Positions 27,301-40,099 of a stretch of 64,000 nucleotides of DNA are shown here, piece by piece. This DNA comes from Glycine soja. Lineage: Eukaryota; Streptophyta; Magnoliopsida; Fabales; Fabaceae. The position numbers were made by a program, and so were the translations under genes. The number at the start of each line of letters is the position of its first letter. Positions within the stretch are counted from its first letter, which is position 1. The stretch is taken from positions 7,260,651-7,324,650 of the forward strand of contig NC_041021.1 in assembly GCF_004193775.1 (NCBI RefSeq), given 5' to 3'. The notes under the pieces are model-generated. The model worked only from the letters and a program-made list of their open reading frames with translations. It had not been told where the DNA came from and searched no databases.

Positions 27301-30300
27301 CAATGTTTAGAGCAGATCTCACATATATTCACATATATTCACATATATTAGGATATCAATAACAAATCAGTCATGGCTTAAACTGCCTTCAACTTAGACC
27401 AAAATAACGGGTTAATATCAAGTATACTATGTTTTAATGAGTTATAAAATATCAAACCGTGATTACATAAGGGTGAGCTTTTACTACCGTCTGAACAAGA
27501 GATGCAGATTCAAATATTTATTATGAGAATGAACATCTAAGGAGTAGCTAACAACTCAAATCAAAAGTTAATAAAAGAACAAGTATAAAATAAGTCAAGG
27601 ATCCATATACCTTCCACAATTGACTTTTGAAAAGGACACTATTTGTATCAAGCAAATCATCTAACTGATTTGACGCTTTCTTCGCATCCAATATTGCTTT
27701 TCCCAATTCCTTATCTTGATCAGCATCAAAGAAACATTTCCGATTTTTGGCATCAAGCACTATAGCCTTCCAAACATTTTCATTGCTTGCAAGGGCCCTT
27801 TCATTCCCCAAAATCCATAAGCAGTGCCTACAAAATATCAAACCAACAGCAACTTTTCACTTAATAAGATATAAGACTTACAAAAAATAGAAAAGTTTAG
27901 AGCACAAGAACTACCTAGCCCTTGTAAGAGCAACATTAGTCCTCTGTGGAGAGGAAATGAACTCAAGAGATGTTCTGTTATTAGTTCTTACAGTTGATAA
28001 TATAATAACATCCTTCTCCCCTCCCTGAAAACCATCAATGGACTTCACGTCCACATTAAATCCATCATGACTTTCATAAATCTGTCCAAGTTTCTCCTGA
28101 ATTGCAACAACTTGGCCAACATAGGGAGACACTATACCAATGCTGAGTTTGTGCTTTGAGTTCAACCATGCTGAAACAAGGAAAAGGCAGCTTTATACTA
28201 AAATTCAGACATCAACTATTTTAAGCAACATCTTTGTATTCTTTCCTTTTGACTACATGAGTTACTAAATATACCAGGTGAAAATGACAAAGCTGGTCTT
28301 TTTTCACCCTTAGGTGACTCATGATTAACTTCAGTTATTAGTACTACCAGGACAAGTAGAATCTCCTAGATAAAAGCTTATAACCAAGTATAACAATTTT
28401 TTTTATTCAGAACTGAACTTCTTTCAAATAAAGAAATGCAGCTCAAGGATATCAGATATTCTATAGGGAAGTTTTATCGTCATCTAAGGTCCAGCACCAA
28501 AGATGGAAAGAACAATAAAAAGAATGAAAAAATACTAGAAATTACAGCTGAAATTTTGAATAGATGAACATACCTTTGAACAAATTTTTCAGTATTGTCA
28601 TCACGACTGCAACCTCAGCCATATTTTTATAGCTTCTTCCTGCATCATCAAATTGTTCTTTTCCTTCAAATACATTTATAAAAGAATAAGGACCAAACAT
28701 TGGCCCTGGAAGGTATTGCTTTACATAGTCAATTCTTTCAACATTAGATGCATCCTGAATTTTGTTAAAATAGAAATATGAATTTGGAAATGAACTTATT
28801 TGTGGATGCATCCTATGCTGCATATTAAGGAGATACTTTGGGAAACCTAATGAACTCAATCTTTGAAATAAGCTCCTCCCAAAACCAGCTTCATTAGAAA
28901 CCTTGTACACATAAAGAATAAGCATAAATCAAATTAGTAATAAAAGGAGAATTGGGGATGAAGAATTATCTGATAAAAAAATTATATATGCTTGATAGTG
29001 GTTACATACATTGCTTCTAACCATTGAAGATAGTTGACATTCATCACCAAAAAGAAGGGCATGGCTAATGCCTGGAAGTAACAAAGGTATTATTGATTCA
29101 CAGTCTTTTAGCATTGCAGCCTCATCTATCACCAAAATGTTAAGTGGCTTCATGGTTAAAGAATGCAGCTTATGAGAACCAGAAGCAGTGGAAAATATCA
29201 ATGATGATGTCTGGAAACAAAACTCCCTAATCTCACTGTTATTAGATTTTTTCAACATGAAGTCTTGAAGTGAATGTTCCACCGCCAATAAAGCATTAAG
29301 ACATGCAGTTCGCTTCTCGTACAACTGGTATGCATCACCATCAAATGACCAAGAAATCGTCTGGTATGCAACTGGTAACTTTTTATAGGAGAAAAGTTTT
29401 TCCAATCGTTCAGAAAACAAAGTATTTTTCAACAACAGGTCTTGAAATGATTCAAGTGCCTCATTTAAGCACAGTAAGTTTTGATAGTTATGTTTCAGCA
29501 AGTGACTCATGGCTACATGTGTACACAAGATAGAAATGAACGCTTTCAATGGCAATGCTATAGAATGAAACCCTTCTCTCAGAAACACTAAAAATGATTT
29601 GGCCATGCTCCCCTCCCTTTTCATATTCTCAACATATATATGATAATCGGAAACACAATATTCAAGAAAACCAATCATTGATTTTAGACTGGAACTGAAT
29701 CCATTATATGGGGAAAAACATTCTGTAAGCTGTTGCACACGATGATCCAAATATACATCTTCAACATCTTCTCCAATTTTCAGCCTCTCATTGTACCCGA
29801 ACAATAGGACTTCTCCCATTGAACAAAACAAATCACCAGATTCTTTACTATGTGCCTCTTTCATTATATCTACAACACGTGATGCAACTTCTTTGATTGC
29901 AACATTTGTGGGGGCACATACAAGGACTCTATATTTCATTTTCAACAGAGCATAAAGCAGTGTACCCAAAGTTCTAGTCTTTCCTGTGCCTGGGGGACCC
30001 CATATGAGCTTCACAGCGGAGTTGTGATTGCAATTGAGGCCAGAAAGACATGCAGAAATTGCCTTATTTTGAGATTCATTCAGCTCTGATAATAACATTT
30101 GATATGTACAGTCATCCCTTAAAGCATCAGACGGATAGCTACATCCACAACATTCCTCAACCTGTTTTCCAGCATACATTCATCAGCTATTGTACTAATT
30201 TCAAAATTATCTTAAAATAATATAGAACATAGTTTCCATAAATATATTGGAATTTGAGAATCAATTTATCTTATTGGTGTGGTTAGTCCGGTGTCTGAAT

Positions 30301-32032
30301 GGCACCAAATGTTAATTGTAATGAAGAATAGTGTGTTCAATCCTATAACAAATAACAGACAATTCGCATTTAGCAAATCATGAATATATGTTACCACCAT
30401 CTTAGTTTTTAGTTAAACAGTGAATAAAATTATAAGATGCTGCATTAAAAATTTCATTTTAGGTTCCTTTAAACATTTTTTAATCCTTAAAGTTATGGCA
30501 TTTTTTTTTTTTTTGTAATTAGTTCCTATTTAAATTATATATTCAAATTTTGTTCATAAAAATTGTATGTCTTGTCTCAAGGACTAAAAATACAATTACT
30601 AAAAAAAAGACTAAAAGAAACACATTTTTAGGAATCAAAAACAATTTCAATAAAATTAACTTTCTTACATCGTCTCTGCTGCACAAAATCTGCCTGAGTA
30701 GCTTCAAATTACCAGGCATATGAAGTGCACCCCAAATTCTTCTATTAGGGTTTACATTTGTCAAGAAGATGAGAAATAGAGTTTTATTCCTCCTCTCTTC
30801 CAGGTCAATATCTTTTGATGCCTTAACTTTCAAAGAAGTGCTATCACCCTCATCTTCTGTTGTCCATACGGTTGACGCAAAACACCACAACCTTCTAATC
30901 CTTTGCAAGTCTCTTACAGCTTCTGGTTTATAATCAGCCAAAATCAAAACATCACCAGGTAAAGTTCTGTATGGTTCTCCTCCATGATGAGAAAACCTGT
31001 TTTTCCAGCCATCAATTTTCAAGTTATACAGTTTATTTTGAAGTGGTTTGGCCTCTTTTATACCAATCACCTCTGTATAAGGTGCTTGGTGTATGATCTC
31101 CATACTTGAGCATAGTTGTGCTCTTGTTTCCTCCAATAAAGGGTAGGCATAAGATTGAACGTAGTGATCAATGGACTGAAATGATAGATCAATCTTCTGT
31201 ACCTGCAAATCAAATTAAGGACAATCAAACTCAAGCCATACATAACTTGTTAAGGAAAACATTAAATTGTAGGCCATGATCTTATACTTATTATGTAAAC
31301 ACAAGAATATGTTGTGATTTCTAATAAATATTTAAATTTTAGATTTATTTATATTAATTTTTTTTGTTTTTGGTCTTTGTCATTTTTTTAATTCCTAATA
31401 AATTAATAAATTTAATGTTTCTTGATAAAAAAAAAATCATTTGTTATTAGTCTATTTGGAAAAGACTAATAACAAATGAAAAAAATTATCAGAAAATAAA
31501 TATAATTTATTAAAGATAAAAAATATCAAAATAAAAAAATATCTTTTATTAGAGATTCAATGTAAAAAAATTTATTATGGAACAAACATAAAATTTGAAT
31601 ATTTATTTGGAATAAAAAATATATTTTAGGCTTATGTGAATTACAAATGTATTTTGCAACATCTAAAAAAATTCAAAATTAGTTTTTTTTCCAAAATATG
31701 AAATATACATATATACGGCTATACAAAAGCACTTTTTTTCTTAATTAAATGAAAAAGTCACAGCCAAAAAGAACGTGACAGAACTACTAGCGTGTGTCAA
31801 AATAAGCATTGGCATACTTTGCATAATTAAGATAAAACTACACTAACAAAAAAAGGGTTCAATTGATGATGCTTAACATAAGATAGAATGAATGAATAGT
31901 TCCACTACTAACCTTGTTCTTGTACATATCTTCATTTAGAATGTCTTCAATGGACCAAGAAAAAATCAAATCAATGAATCCATGATCATCATTGGCCTTC
32001 TTCTTCTTACTTGTAGTCTCACCTTCCATCAT
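24323..32032 (-). CDS. TRANK1-like protein: SEN1/UPF1-type helicase fused to UvrD-type helicase, 10 exons
   Basis: Minus-strand exons by splice consensus: 32032-31913, 31202-30669, 30161-29010, 28901-28574, 28170-27915, 27827-27611, 27278-26926, 26834-26325, 25859-24713, 24619-24323. They sum to 4914 nt (1637 aa) with every phase consistent. The start [12 protein letters not shown] is at 32032. The first helicase (superfamily 1B, SEN1/UPF1-like) has Walker A GPPGTGKT near residues 273-280, IDEAA (motif II), [18 protein letters not shown] and NVALTRAR. The second, UvrD-like, has Walker A GRSGTGKT near 1081-1088, IDEVQDL near 1349-1355, LGQNFRTN and YVAVTRAR. Both should be ATP-dependent helicase or translocase modules; substrate is unknown. 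Annotated plant relatives are longer, about 2,700 aa, with a TPR-like C-terminus missing here. All motifs are intact, so the shortened gene may be functional. Confidence 0.85.
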
Positions 32033-32885
32033 TCCTTGTTACCTAAATAATTTCCTACGCAAAACAAAATCACAAAAAGCGTACATGCAAATGCAAATAT
32101 AACAACGTGATGGTCAGAAACCTAATGAAGAAACTGAGATTATCATCTTTAAAATGTTAACTGAATTATGAAAAGTCTTTTAAGAGATTAAAAAGCCTTA
32201 CACAACCAAAATGCTTGCTTTTCCAAGAGTTAACCTTCGGCATAAAAACAGAACAACAAGAACAGCTTTTGGTTTTCCCTATACACTCTTCTTGGCTCTA
32301 TTCTTCTCATCAAAGAATGTCCCTTTATATTACTTCTTGACTCTTTGTCTGCTCATAAAAGAATAAATTTTTTGGGAAAAAACTGTTCAACTTCCGTGAC
32401 TTTTTAAGCGACTGGGAAGAACGTTTTAGTCCATAAAAATGGATGGTATCCCTAAAATACATTTAATGATACGTTTATTCATTGTTTAAAAAGTTAAATA
32501 CACTTTAAATTTTATAGAGGGGAGGGTTACTTCAAAGAACTCTTCTTCATTTATCAAGTAATAATAATTAAGTAAAGTGATAAGTTAGGCATTTTTGTGT
32601 AGTAGTAAGTTGCAAACGTGTGAACTCTTCAACGCCGGCCACAAGATAAATGTGATTATAAATTTATGACCATATTTTCTTAATTCAAATTTTAATACAA
32701 TTCTACTTTATTTTTTCACACACAGGAATTACTGAATCAATGCATACAATTTTGTTTACATAATAATAATAATAATAAAATTATTAATTTTTATTTAAAT
32801 CTTAATTTATGTATAAATTAATACCCACAAATTTTAAATATATTAAATTAAATTTTAAAATAACAGTCATATTCAAATCGATTAT
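32033..32885. other. Upstream region of the dual-helicase gene
   Basis: This is 5' leader and promoter of the minus-strand gene, then AT-rich spacer. No distinct TATA box could be assigned with confidence. Confidence 0.4.
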
Positions 32886-32886
32886 C

Positions 32887-33070
32887 AATAAGTTGTTAGT
32901 TTAAGTGATATTGAGTTCGATCCCCTTAAATAAATTTTTGGGTTCAAGTTTTGTAAATGAAAAATATAATTGAGAAGGAAATTTTTACTAAAAATGATCA
33001 GTCAAGTTTTCGAATCAAGAATAATCATCAATAAAATTAGTGGATACTTCACATCAATATTAAATAAAAA
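32887..33070 (+). mobile_element. tRNA-derived SINE retroposon, copy 2
   Basis: This is a diverged copy of the SINE at 8654-8853. Shared blocks include AAGTGATAT, a TCCCCTTAAATAAA/TCCTCTTAAGTAAA stretch, a box-B-like GGGTTCAAG at about 32939-32947, and a CACATCAATAT/CACACCAATAT stretch before the A-rich tail. No target duplication could be recognised. Confidence 0.65.
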
Positions 33071-33670
33071 AAAATTAATTACTATACTTCTATGATTGAA
33101 TAAGGTCATAATTTTTATTGAAATGATTAATTACCTACAAAATACCCAAAAATACCTACAAACATAGCAATATACAAGTAAAGTAGTTATTCAACCTCAC
33201 TAGAATAAGTTTTTAACCTACCTTTTGTAGGTTGTTCTTTGTGTGCTCAAACGAAGAAATGAATGCTCTTTTTCCTAAAGATCACTTTGGTCGCTTCCAA
33301 ATCTTCTGAAACTAACATGCATGAACTTATTTAACTTAGCTAGGTTAGTCTACAAAAGTGAAAAAGAGAGGAAAGTGATTACTTGCATGCATGTAGAAAC
33401 CAAAGCTCAAGAGCAAGAATTGAGCTTCAAAATTAAAACTCAGTTAACGCAAGAACAAACTCCTTACGTCCATGTTTACCTCAATCTGATGAGAAGAGAG
33501 GGGAAGAATGAAGCAAGCTTTGAAGCTTTAGTGCAATGTAGAGGGATCAAGAGCAGCGCAAGATGGAAAGAGCTTGATTATAACTTATGAGGAAGATAGG
33601 AAGCTTAATTAAGAACTATGTCCTTGGCAAGTAAGGCTTGTCTTCTTCCAAGCTCATACATATATTATTT
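33071..33670. other. Unassigned sequence; 89-codon ORF of unknown status
   Basis: An open frame at 33321-33590 has no recognised domain and no homologous copy in the window. I do not call it a gene. Confidence 0.4.
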
Positions 33671-34879
33671 GGTAAATAGTCACTTTTGTCTCTAAATGTG
33701 TAATTCGCTGACAAATGCGTTTTTTAAAGATAAAAATACAAAATTTAGTTCTCGAAAGTGAAAAAAGTGCAATAAATATATTCGACTGTTAACTTGTCTG
33801 TTACCATTAAAAAAATAACCTACGTGACATATAGGAACGAATTTATCACTGAAATGGTTGTCAACATGGTCATCTCTAATTACCAACATAAGGATATATT
33901 TGTCATATAATATTTTCTTGACTTTTCGTCTTTTCACTCTCTAGGAATAGGAATAGGATAAATAGTCACTTTTATTCCTGAACATGTGATTCGCTGACAA
34001 ATGCGTTTTTCAAAGATAAAAATACAAAATTTAGTCCCCGAAAGTGTAAAAAATACAACAACGGCCGTTAACTTTCGTTCATCATCGTTAATAAAATAGT
34101 CAAGATTCGAAGAAGTGATATATGAGATATATTTATCTTTTATTTATAGTAGATTGTGATTAATTATTATTAGCATTTGGGAAAAATTTTAATGATTGGT
34201 ACACTGCAATGTTTATTTTGGTAAACTGGTACAATGTTTATTTTGGATAATTTCTATTGTGACAAATAAATTATGGTTGACAATCAATATTATCATTATT
34301 ATTATGTTTGTTTCAAATTATGTTTACCAATATATTTTTTAAGTAATTATTGTAATGTTGTGCTTGTAATGATAAAATATGATAAAAATTTATCCTAAAA
34401 TTATATTTTACCCTTAAATGAAACGAAATTTTAGGTCTAACAAATTGGTTCAATAGAAACATACTGATATTTAGGTCCAATAAAAAATTATTAAAACTTT
34501 CGTCTAGTAATGGTAACTTATTGACATTTTGGTTAAATGAAACGTACTAACATTTAGGTCCAAAAAAAATTATTGACATTTTTCTCAAATTAAAAAAATA
34601 TTGTTATTTTTTTTTCGAACAAAAAATTACTGACATTTATGTCCAAAAATAGTATCTTATTGACATTTTCATCCAATTTAGTTAACATGACCACGTTAAC
34701 AATCATTTCAGTGAAAAATTTATCCCTCACAATTTTATTAACGATGACAAATGAAAGTTAACGGCGGAATATATTTATCGCACTTTTTATACTTTTAGGA
34801 ACTAAATTTTATATTTTCATCTTTTAAGGATATATTTATTAGTGAATTACACATTTAGAACAAAATTGGTTATTTATCC
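33671..34879. mobile_element. Foldback/Mutator-like element with long inverted arms (composite)
   Basis: The left arm starts GGTAAATAGTCACTTTTG at 33671. The right arm ends at 34879 and its complement starts GGATAAATAACCAATTTTG. The arms pair over about 200 bp. A second left-arm copy starts at 33957 (GGATAAATAGTCAC) and pairs better with the right arm, so this is a composite or tandem left end. The centre (34430-34680) has repeated TTATTGACATTT and TTTAGGTCCAA words. No coding capacity or clean TSD was seen. Confidence 0.6.
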
Positions 34880-35424
34880 TAAATCTACCGTAAATAAGAG
34901 GCCTATATATTTCAGCTAGACATTCAATTTATAATAGTACTCTAGCAATTTAATTGGTCTAGCTAGCTTCCCATTAAAGTGGAATTGAAATATTTGAAGG
35001 TTATATAGTTTAGTTAAAATAGCAATTAGCTTTCCAAAAAATATATTTATCGAGCTTAAGCCTTAAAGTATTTCGAAACAATTGGAGATATATAAAATGG
35101 CTTAATGTTTAAATTAATTAACTTAATGAATTATATTAAGGTCACGTTAAAAAGAATTATTTTTAGTTCGATTTCCCTCGGTAAATGGATAAAATATAAT
35201 TAACTTAATGAATTATATTAATGAATCATTTCCGAATATAGGGATAGCCGATTTGGTATTCGAATTTGTTACTTACCACGTCAATTATTTTTCCTCGAGA
35301 TGTTGAAAGCAATTTATAAGTTTACCCTGCTGCATAGGTTGTGGCCGTGAGTCAGTGAGTAGTGGATGAGTTGATGGTGATCATTGTGACATGCTTTTTA
35401 ACTTAGTTATCATGATAAATTATA

Positions 35425-35577
35425 AGACAATTAAAAACCCATAAAACCATGCACTGCTATGTGGCTGCCATGAAAAACAGAAAATTAACACATGATTTTC
35501 ATACCATTTCAAATGCAAAATCACACAATAATGGCTATTAAGCGCAATCATAGTGGAGACTACCTCCCAACTTTAAC
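35425..35577. repeat. Left part of a duplicated host segment interrupted by hAT
   Basis: This block continues at 42961-43115 after the hAT element. The joined sequence closely matches 50575-50866, where no transposon interrupts it. It includes GACAATTAAAAACCCATAAA and AGCGCAATCATAGTGGAGAC. Its nature is unknown. Confidence 0.75.
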
Positions 35578-36233
35578 TAGGGTCGGCTTAAGTCTCAAGC
35601 AGCCCAAGCAAGGGCTTTAGACCAAAAAAAAAAAGCTTCAAATTTTTTTTAGTACTACTATACCTCAAAAAATTTATTGTAAAATTATATTTGAAAATAA
35701 ATTTTAATTAAAATATTATAAGTAACTATTAATTTTTTTGTTGGTACCATAAGTAACAATTAATGAGCAACAACTTTTCACCAATATCATAGTTTTGTTT
35801 AGAAAAAAAAGATTTAATAGTTAATAGCTAATAGCTAAATAAACCCAAAAACTTTTCTTTTATTTCTATGCTCTTTATTCTCTTCCTATTCAATTTTAAT
35901 TTTGTCTTCTTTTTCACTTTGACACATTAACCAATAGCTCCTCAATACCTATTTGTTTATTCTCATCTTTTATGTGTGCATGTGTCTCTATTTGGAGGGT
36001 AGAGGGAACATTTGACATTTCTTCCTTTTGAGTATATCAATATCAGGTAAAAGTCAAAAATAGAATTTATTGTACTCTTATTTACTCAAATTTTCTTTTG
36101 CTAATAATTATTACATACTTACATATTCCTTTATCAAATTATAATTACCTTTTCTATTGAAAAGTGTTAATTTAATAATCTAAAATCTTATACATAGAGT
36201 AATAGTTTCATTATTGTATTGACAAATGACAAG

Positions 36234-36234
<1 letters not shown>

Positions 36235-36266
<32 letters not shown>
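36235..36266. repeat. TA microsatellite inside hAT
   Basis: A TA run of about 32 bp lies in the 5' noncoding part of the hAT element. Confidence 0.8.
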
Positions 36267-36268
<2 letters not shown>

Positions 36269-36679
36269 CAAGCTTCTACCCCAAATCCTGATGAATTGCA
36301 AGATTGATCTCAAAATAAGTTTATTTTTTTATTCTTTTATTAATGAATAATGATTAATCTCAAAATAATTTATGCAGGTTTAACAAAAAGGTTGAAATTT
36401 GGAAATTAAGTTTAAGCACTTACAAAAGAAGAGAAAGAGACTTGAGACTTCAAGATACTACGATCAAGTTCATTTTCTTGACAACCATAATCATGTTTTA
36501 TTGTTTTAGCTCATTCTTATTTTATGTACTCATCTTTGTAGTGTTTTATATATCATAATTTTTAATTTCATACAAAAATATATATAATAAGTATGTCAAC
36601 TAGAAAATAAGAATCAGGCTATTCAAAACTTTAGAAAAAGAGAAGAGTCGAGGCTTTAATTGCATCACAAAAAGGAGCT

Positions 36680-37803
36680 ATGGATAAATTTATAAAAATA
36701 GATGAGAAAAATGAATTAGAAAATATAGGTGGGTGCTCTTTGAATGAACAAGATAACAATTTAGATATAGGTGAAAGCAACAATAGAGAAGTAGTTAGTG
36801 ATAAGGATAATTATAATTTTGATTCTCAAACTCATGATAACGAGAAGGAGATTGGGAGACTAGATGATTCTACTTTGGAAAATATATATGATCCAAGCCA
36901 ATGGAAGAATATTGATACGACTTTGAGAGATTTATTAGTAGAAAATGGCCCTATTAAATTTACTGATATGGATTTCCCAAAGGATAAATATTCTAGGCAC
37001 TTTTCTTCATCAAATTACATTCAAAAATTTCCTAATGGAGAGAAACATGAAAAAAATGGCTAATTTATTCTAGAGATTTGGATAGAGTCTTTTGTTTTTG
37101 TTGCAAATTATTTAGTATTGTTTCCTGTACAAGTAAACTAGCTAATGAAGGTAGTAAAGATTGGAGAAATCTTAGTGCTAAGTTGAAGAGTCATGAAATA
37201 AAGAATGAGCATATTACAAACATGAATGCATAGATTGATTTGGAAATGAGATTGGTAAAAAATAAAACAATAGACAAACATGTTCAAGAACAAATAAATA
37301 GAGATAGAGAATATTGAAGAAATGTGTTGTTAAGAATTATTGCAGTTGTTAAAACCCTTGGTAAAAATAACTTAGCCTTCCGTGGAAAAAATGAAAAGAT
37401 CTACCAAGAAGCTAATGAAATTTTTTTTAAGTCTAATTGAAATGATTGCAGAATTTGATCTAATCATGCAAGAACATATTCGTCGAATTAAAGACGATGA
37501 AATTCACAACCCTTACCTTAGGCATAATATACAAAATGAGTTGATAAATTTGATACCAGGCGAAATAAAAACAAAAATTATAAAAAAAATTAAGGATGAG
37601 AAATATTATGCAATCATACTTGACTTTACTTTAGATATAAGTCATCAAGATAAAATGTCTTTTGTATTAAGGAGTGTGGATATTTCATCAACTCCAATAC
37701 AAGTTAATGAGTATTTTTTAGAATTTTTAAAAGTAGATGATACAAGTGGAAAAGGTCTTTTTGATGGTATTATAGATGAATTAAAAATTGTTGGACTTGA
37801 TAT
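36680..37803 (+). pseudogene. hAT transposase, N-terminal part
   Basis: The frame opens with MDKFIKIDEK at 36680. A region at about 37040-37230, past a stop at 37061-37063, has FCFCCKLFS, part of a TTF-type zinc finger. It continues in the frame 37382-37803 with a conserved YYAIILDFTLDISHQDKMS block containing the first catalytic-domain aspartates. Several stops and frame shifts break it. The reading ends at GLDI, where the LTR element is inserted. Confidence 0.85.
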
Positions 37804-39040
37804 TATCATACCCTAATTTCGTCCGAGGACTATCATTTGCTAACATTTTGATTATTGCTAGCCGAATTGAGCTGCTTGACACCAATTGTCGCGCAATACG
37901 AAAGGTTTTTCGACGTTTCGGTAAAGAATGCGGAAAATACCCAAAAGGGAGGGTAAAAGGGTCATTTGGAAGCTTTTTCTAACTCCTGGCTCACCCAGGC
38001 TAGCCTCTAGCTCGCCTGGGCCCCCAAATAACTTAGGGGTGAAGTAACCAGCTCGCTTGGGCGAGCAAGGTTACTTCAGGTTGAATGGGCGAGCTGCAGA
38101 TCAACCAAGTCCCCTAATTTCCTATAAATAGGCATGAGGGGGCTGAAGGAAGTAGTTCAGCTTTCATATATTGAAAGGATTGAGAGAAATCATAGAGAAG
38201 AGGAAGAAAGAAGAGAAAAACAAGGCCGAGGCTACCGAATTGCGACCGTAGTTGACTTTTACATGGTTCTTCGTTTGTTCTTCATCCGGTTAGTGTTTGT
38301 CTTTAAGGATTCAAACATGATTTATGGACCCTTAGGGGTCCTCTCTATTGGTTTGTGATATTCATCTCCTTCTCCTATCATCGGTAATCGCTTTTCTTTT
38401 ATAAAGTAAGTTTTAACTGATCATTAGTACCGCAAGTTATCTTAAAAAGGGATTGAAGGTTAATAAGCAAAAACCAAGATAAAACCAACCCATAACTATT
38501 TTCTTTTTATCAAATATCACTTGAGATCGTTTCAAGGTCCAACGTCTTAAACAACTCTCTCCACTTTTCAAAGTTTAAAACATCGTTTCCAGGTCCAACA
38601 CCTTAAACAAATTTTGTTCACAATTAAAATCAATCTTTCTAAAAACATAAAATCAATGCAACACACAAACTTTCAGACTTAAAGAATTACATAGATATGA
38701 TTTTCTTATTGCACTTGAGGATACGTAAGAGCAAGGGAACACCCTTGTCGACCCTAAAAAATAAAGAAACATAAAAAGGGAAAAATACATAATTTTGAAG
38801 TCATGTTTTGCACACTCGATTAAAGGCTGTCGTCCTTTGTGATGGGCACGTGTCCCCGTGCGTAAACAACTCCCAAAGCCTCATTTTCAGAATCCGCAGA
38901 CCTTCATCTTTTTGGTTTTTCTAATGTTTTCCTCGAATAAATGTTGGTGGCAATTCCGCTCGTTTTCTCCCTTGGAGACAAACGCTTTGGCCTATCTATT
39001 TTGACCTTTTCACCCTCCCCTCGAAGGGTAGGTTGCGATA
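37804..39040 (+). repeat. 5' LTR of nested element
   Basis: This is a 1237-bp LTR. It starts TATCATACCC, where the expected TG is mutated to TA, and ends GGTTGCGATA, where the 3' copy has GGTTGTGACA. A TATAAATAGG promoter-like box lies at 38123-38132. GC-rich inverted words around 37985-38080 may form hairpins. Confidence 0.85.
38123..38132 (+). promoter_or_regulatory. TATA box in 5' LTR
   Basis: TATAAATAGG is in the middle of the LTR, where the U3/R boundary of a retroelement would lie. Confidence 0.5.
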
Positions 39041-40099
39041 GTTGGCGACTCCACTGGGGACTGTTAGAGTGTTAGGCCATTCAATCAGTGTGCAATATTT
39101 TATCATGACTTATTTATTTATTTTCCCTTTTCCCTTTTGTCTTTTGTTTTGTCCATATTTGTATATAACCTTTGCTATGATGTTATGTTTGGAATGTGTC
39201 TGTCTATCTATTAAATTCATAGTTAGAAATATTTTTCTACACACACATGGTACCTACACCACGCATACACATTGAGATATTAGGCCCTATACCCGGTTCT
39301 ATGAGAGCCATAAGGAGTGGAGGTCGATTTGTGATCATGCTGGGTCTCCGACTCGCTTGATAACAATGAAACCTCATTTATAGTTTTTCTCTTTTAGTGA
39401 TGCATTGTCGCTGATAGTCCCTATTGCCACAATGCATTACCTAAGAGGATGATATCTCTAGAAGCCAGTAAAGTTACATGAAACCACCCTTGGGAGTTGT
39501 CACTAGAAGGGGACTTTTAGATCCTGTCCATTAGGTTCCTAAATTAGGGGGGCACATAGCAAACTTACTCTGGCTTGTTCCTTGATCGCATGATGCATCT
39601 CTTCATAGCGTCGTGATGGACATATCATTCCTGTATTTGTTATTTATCATATTCAGCATTGCATTTGCATAAATCATTCCATTAACATACATCTTCATTT
39701 AGAGTGTTTTTGTTCTACCAATTACATACATTCTATTTTCATCATTCACATGATGTTCACTCATGCATGATCCTTGCATTTTCCTCTGCAAAAAAAAAAA
39801 AAAAACAAAAACAAAGAAAGAATAAAAAGAAGGTCACAATGAAGCATGAAGGTTCACACCACATTCTTAGTTACATGTGTTGGGTACCATGATGATGGCT
39901 ATAAACCAACCATGTTGGGATTATACATACATTTCTCTTAAAAAAATGATTGAAAATCATGTGAACAATGGTGCCTAATGCATGGTTAACTAGGAAATGA
40001 TGGTTCTTAGGGCATCTCATGTCAATCTCATAATTGCATTTGCCATGCATAGCATAAGTATGCCTGAGTCATTCATCTCTATGAGATGTTGTTGAAGTA

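Noticed and set aside
33321..33590. 89-codon ORF
   Set aside because: No recognised domain or codon bias and no second copy; likely chance.
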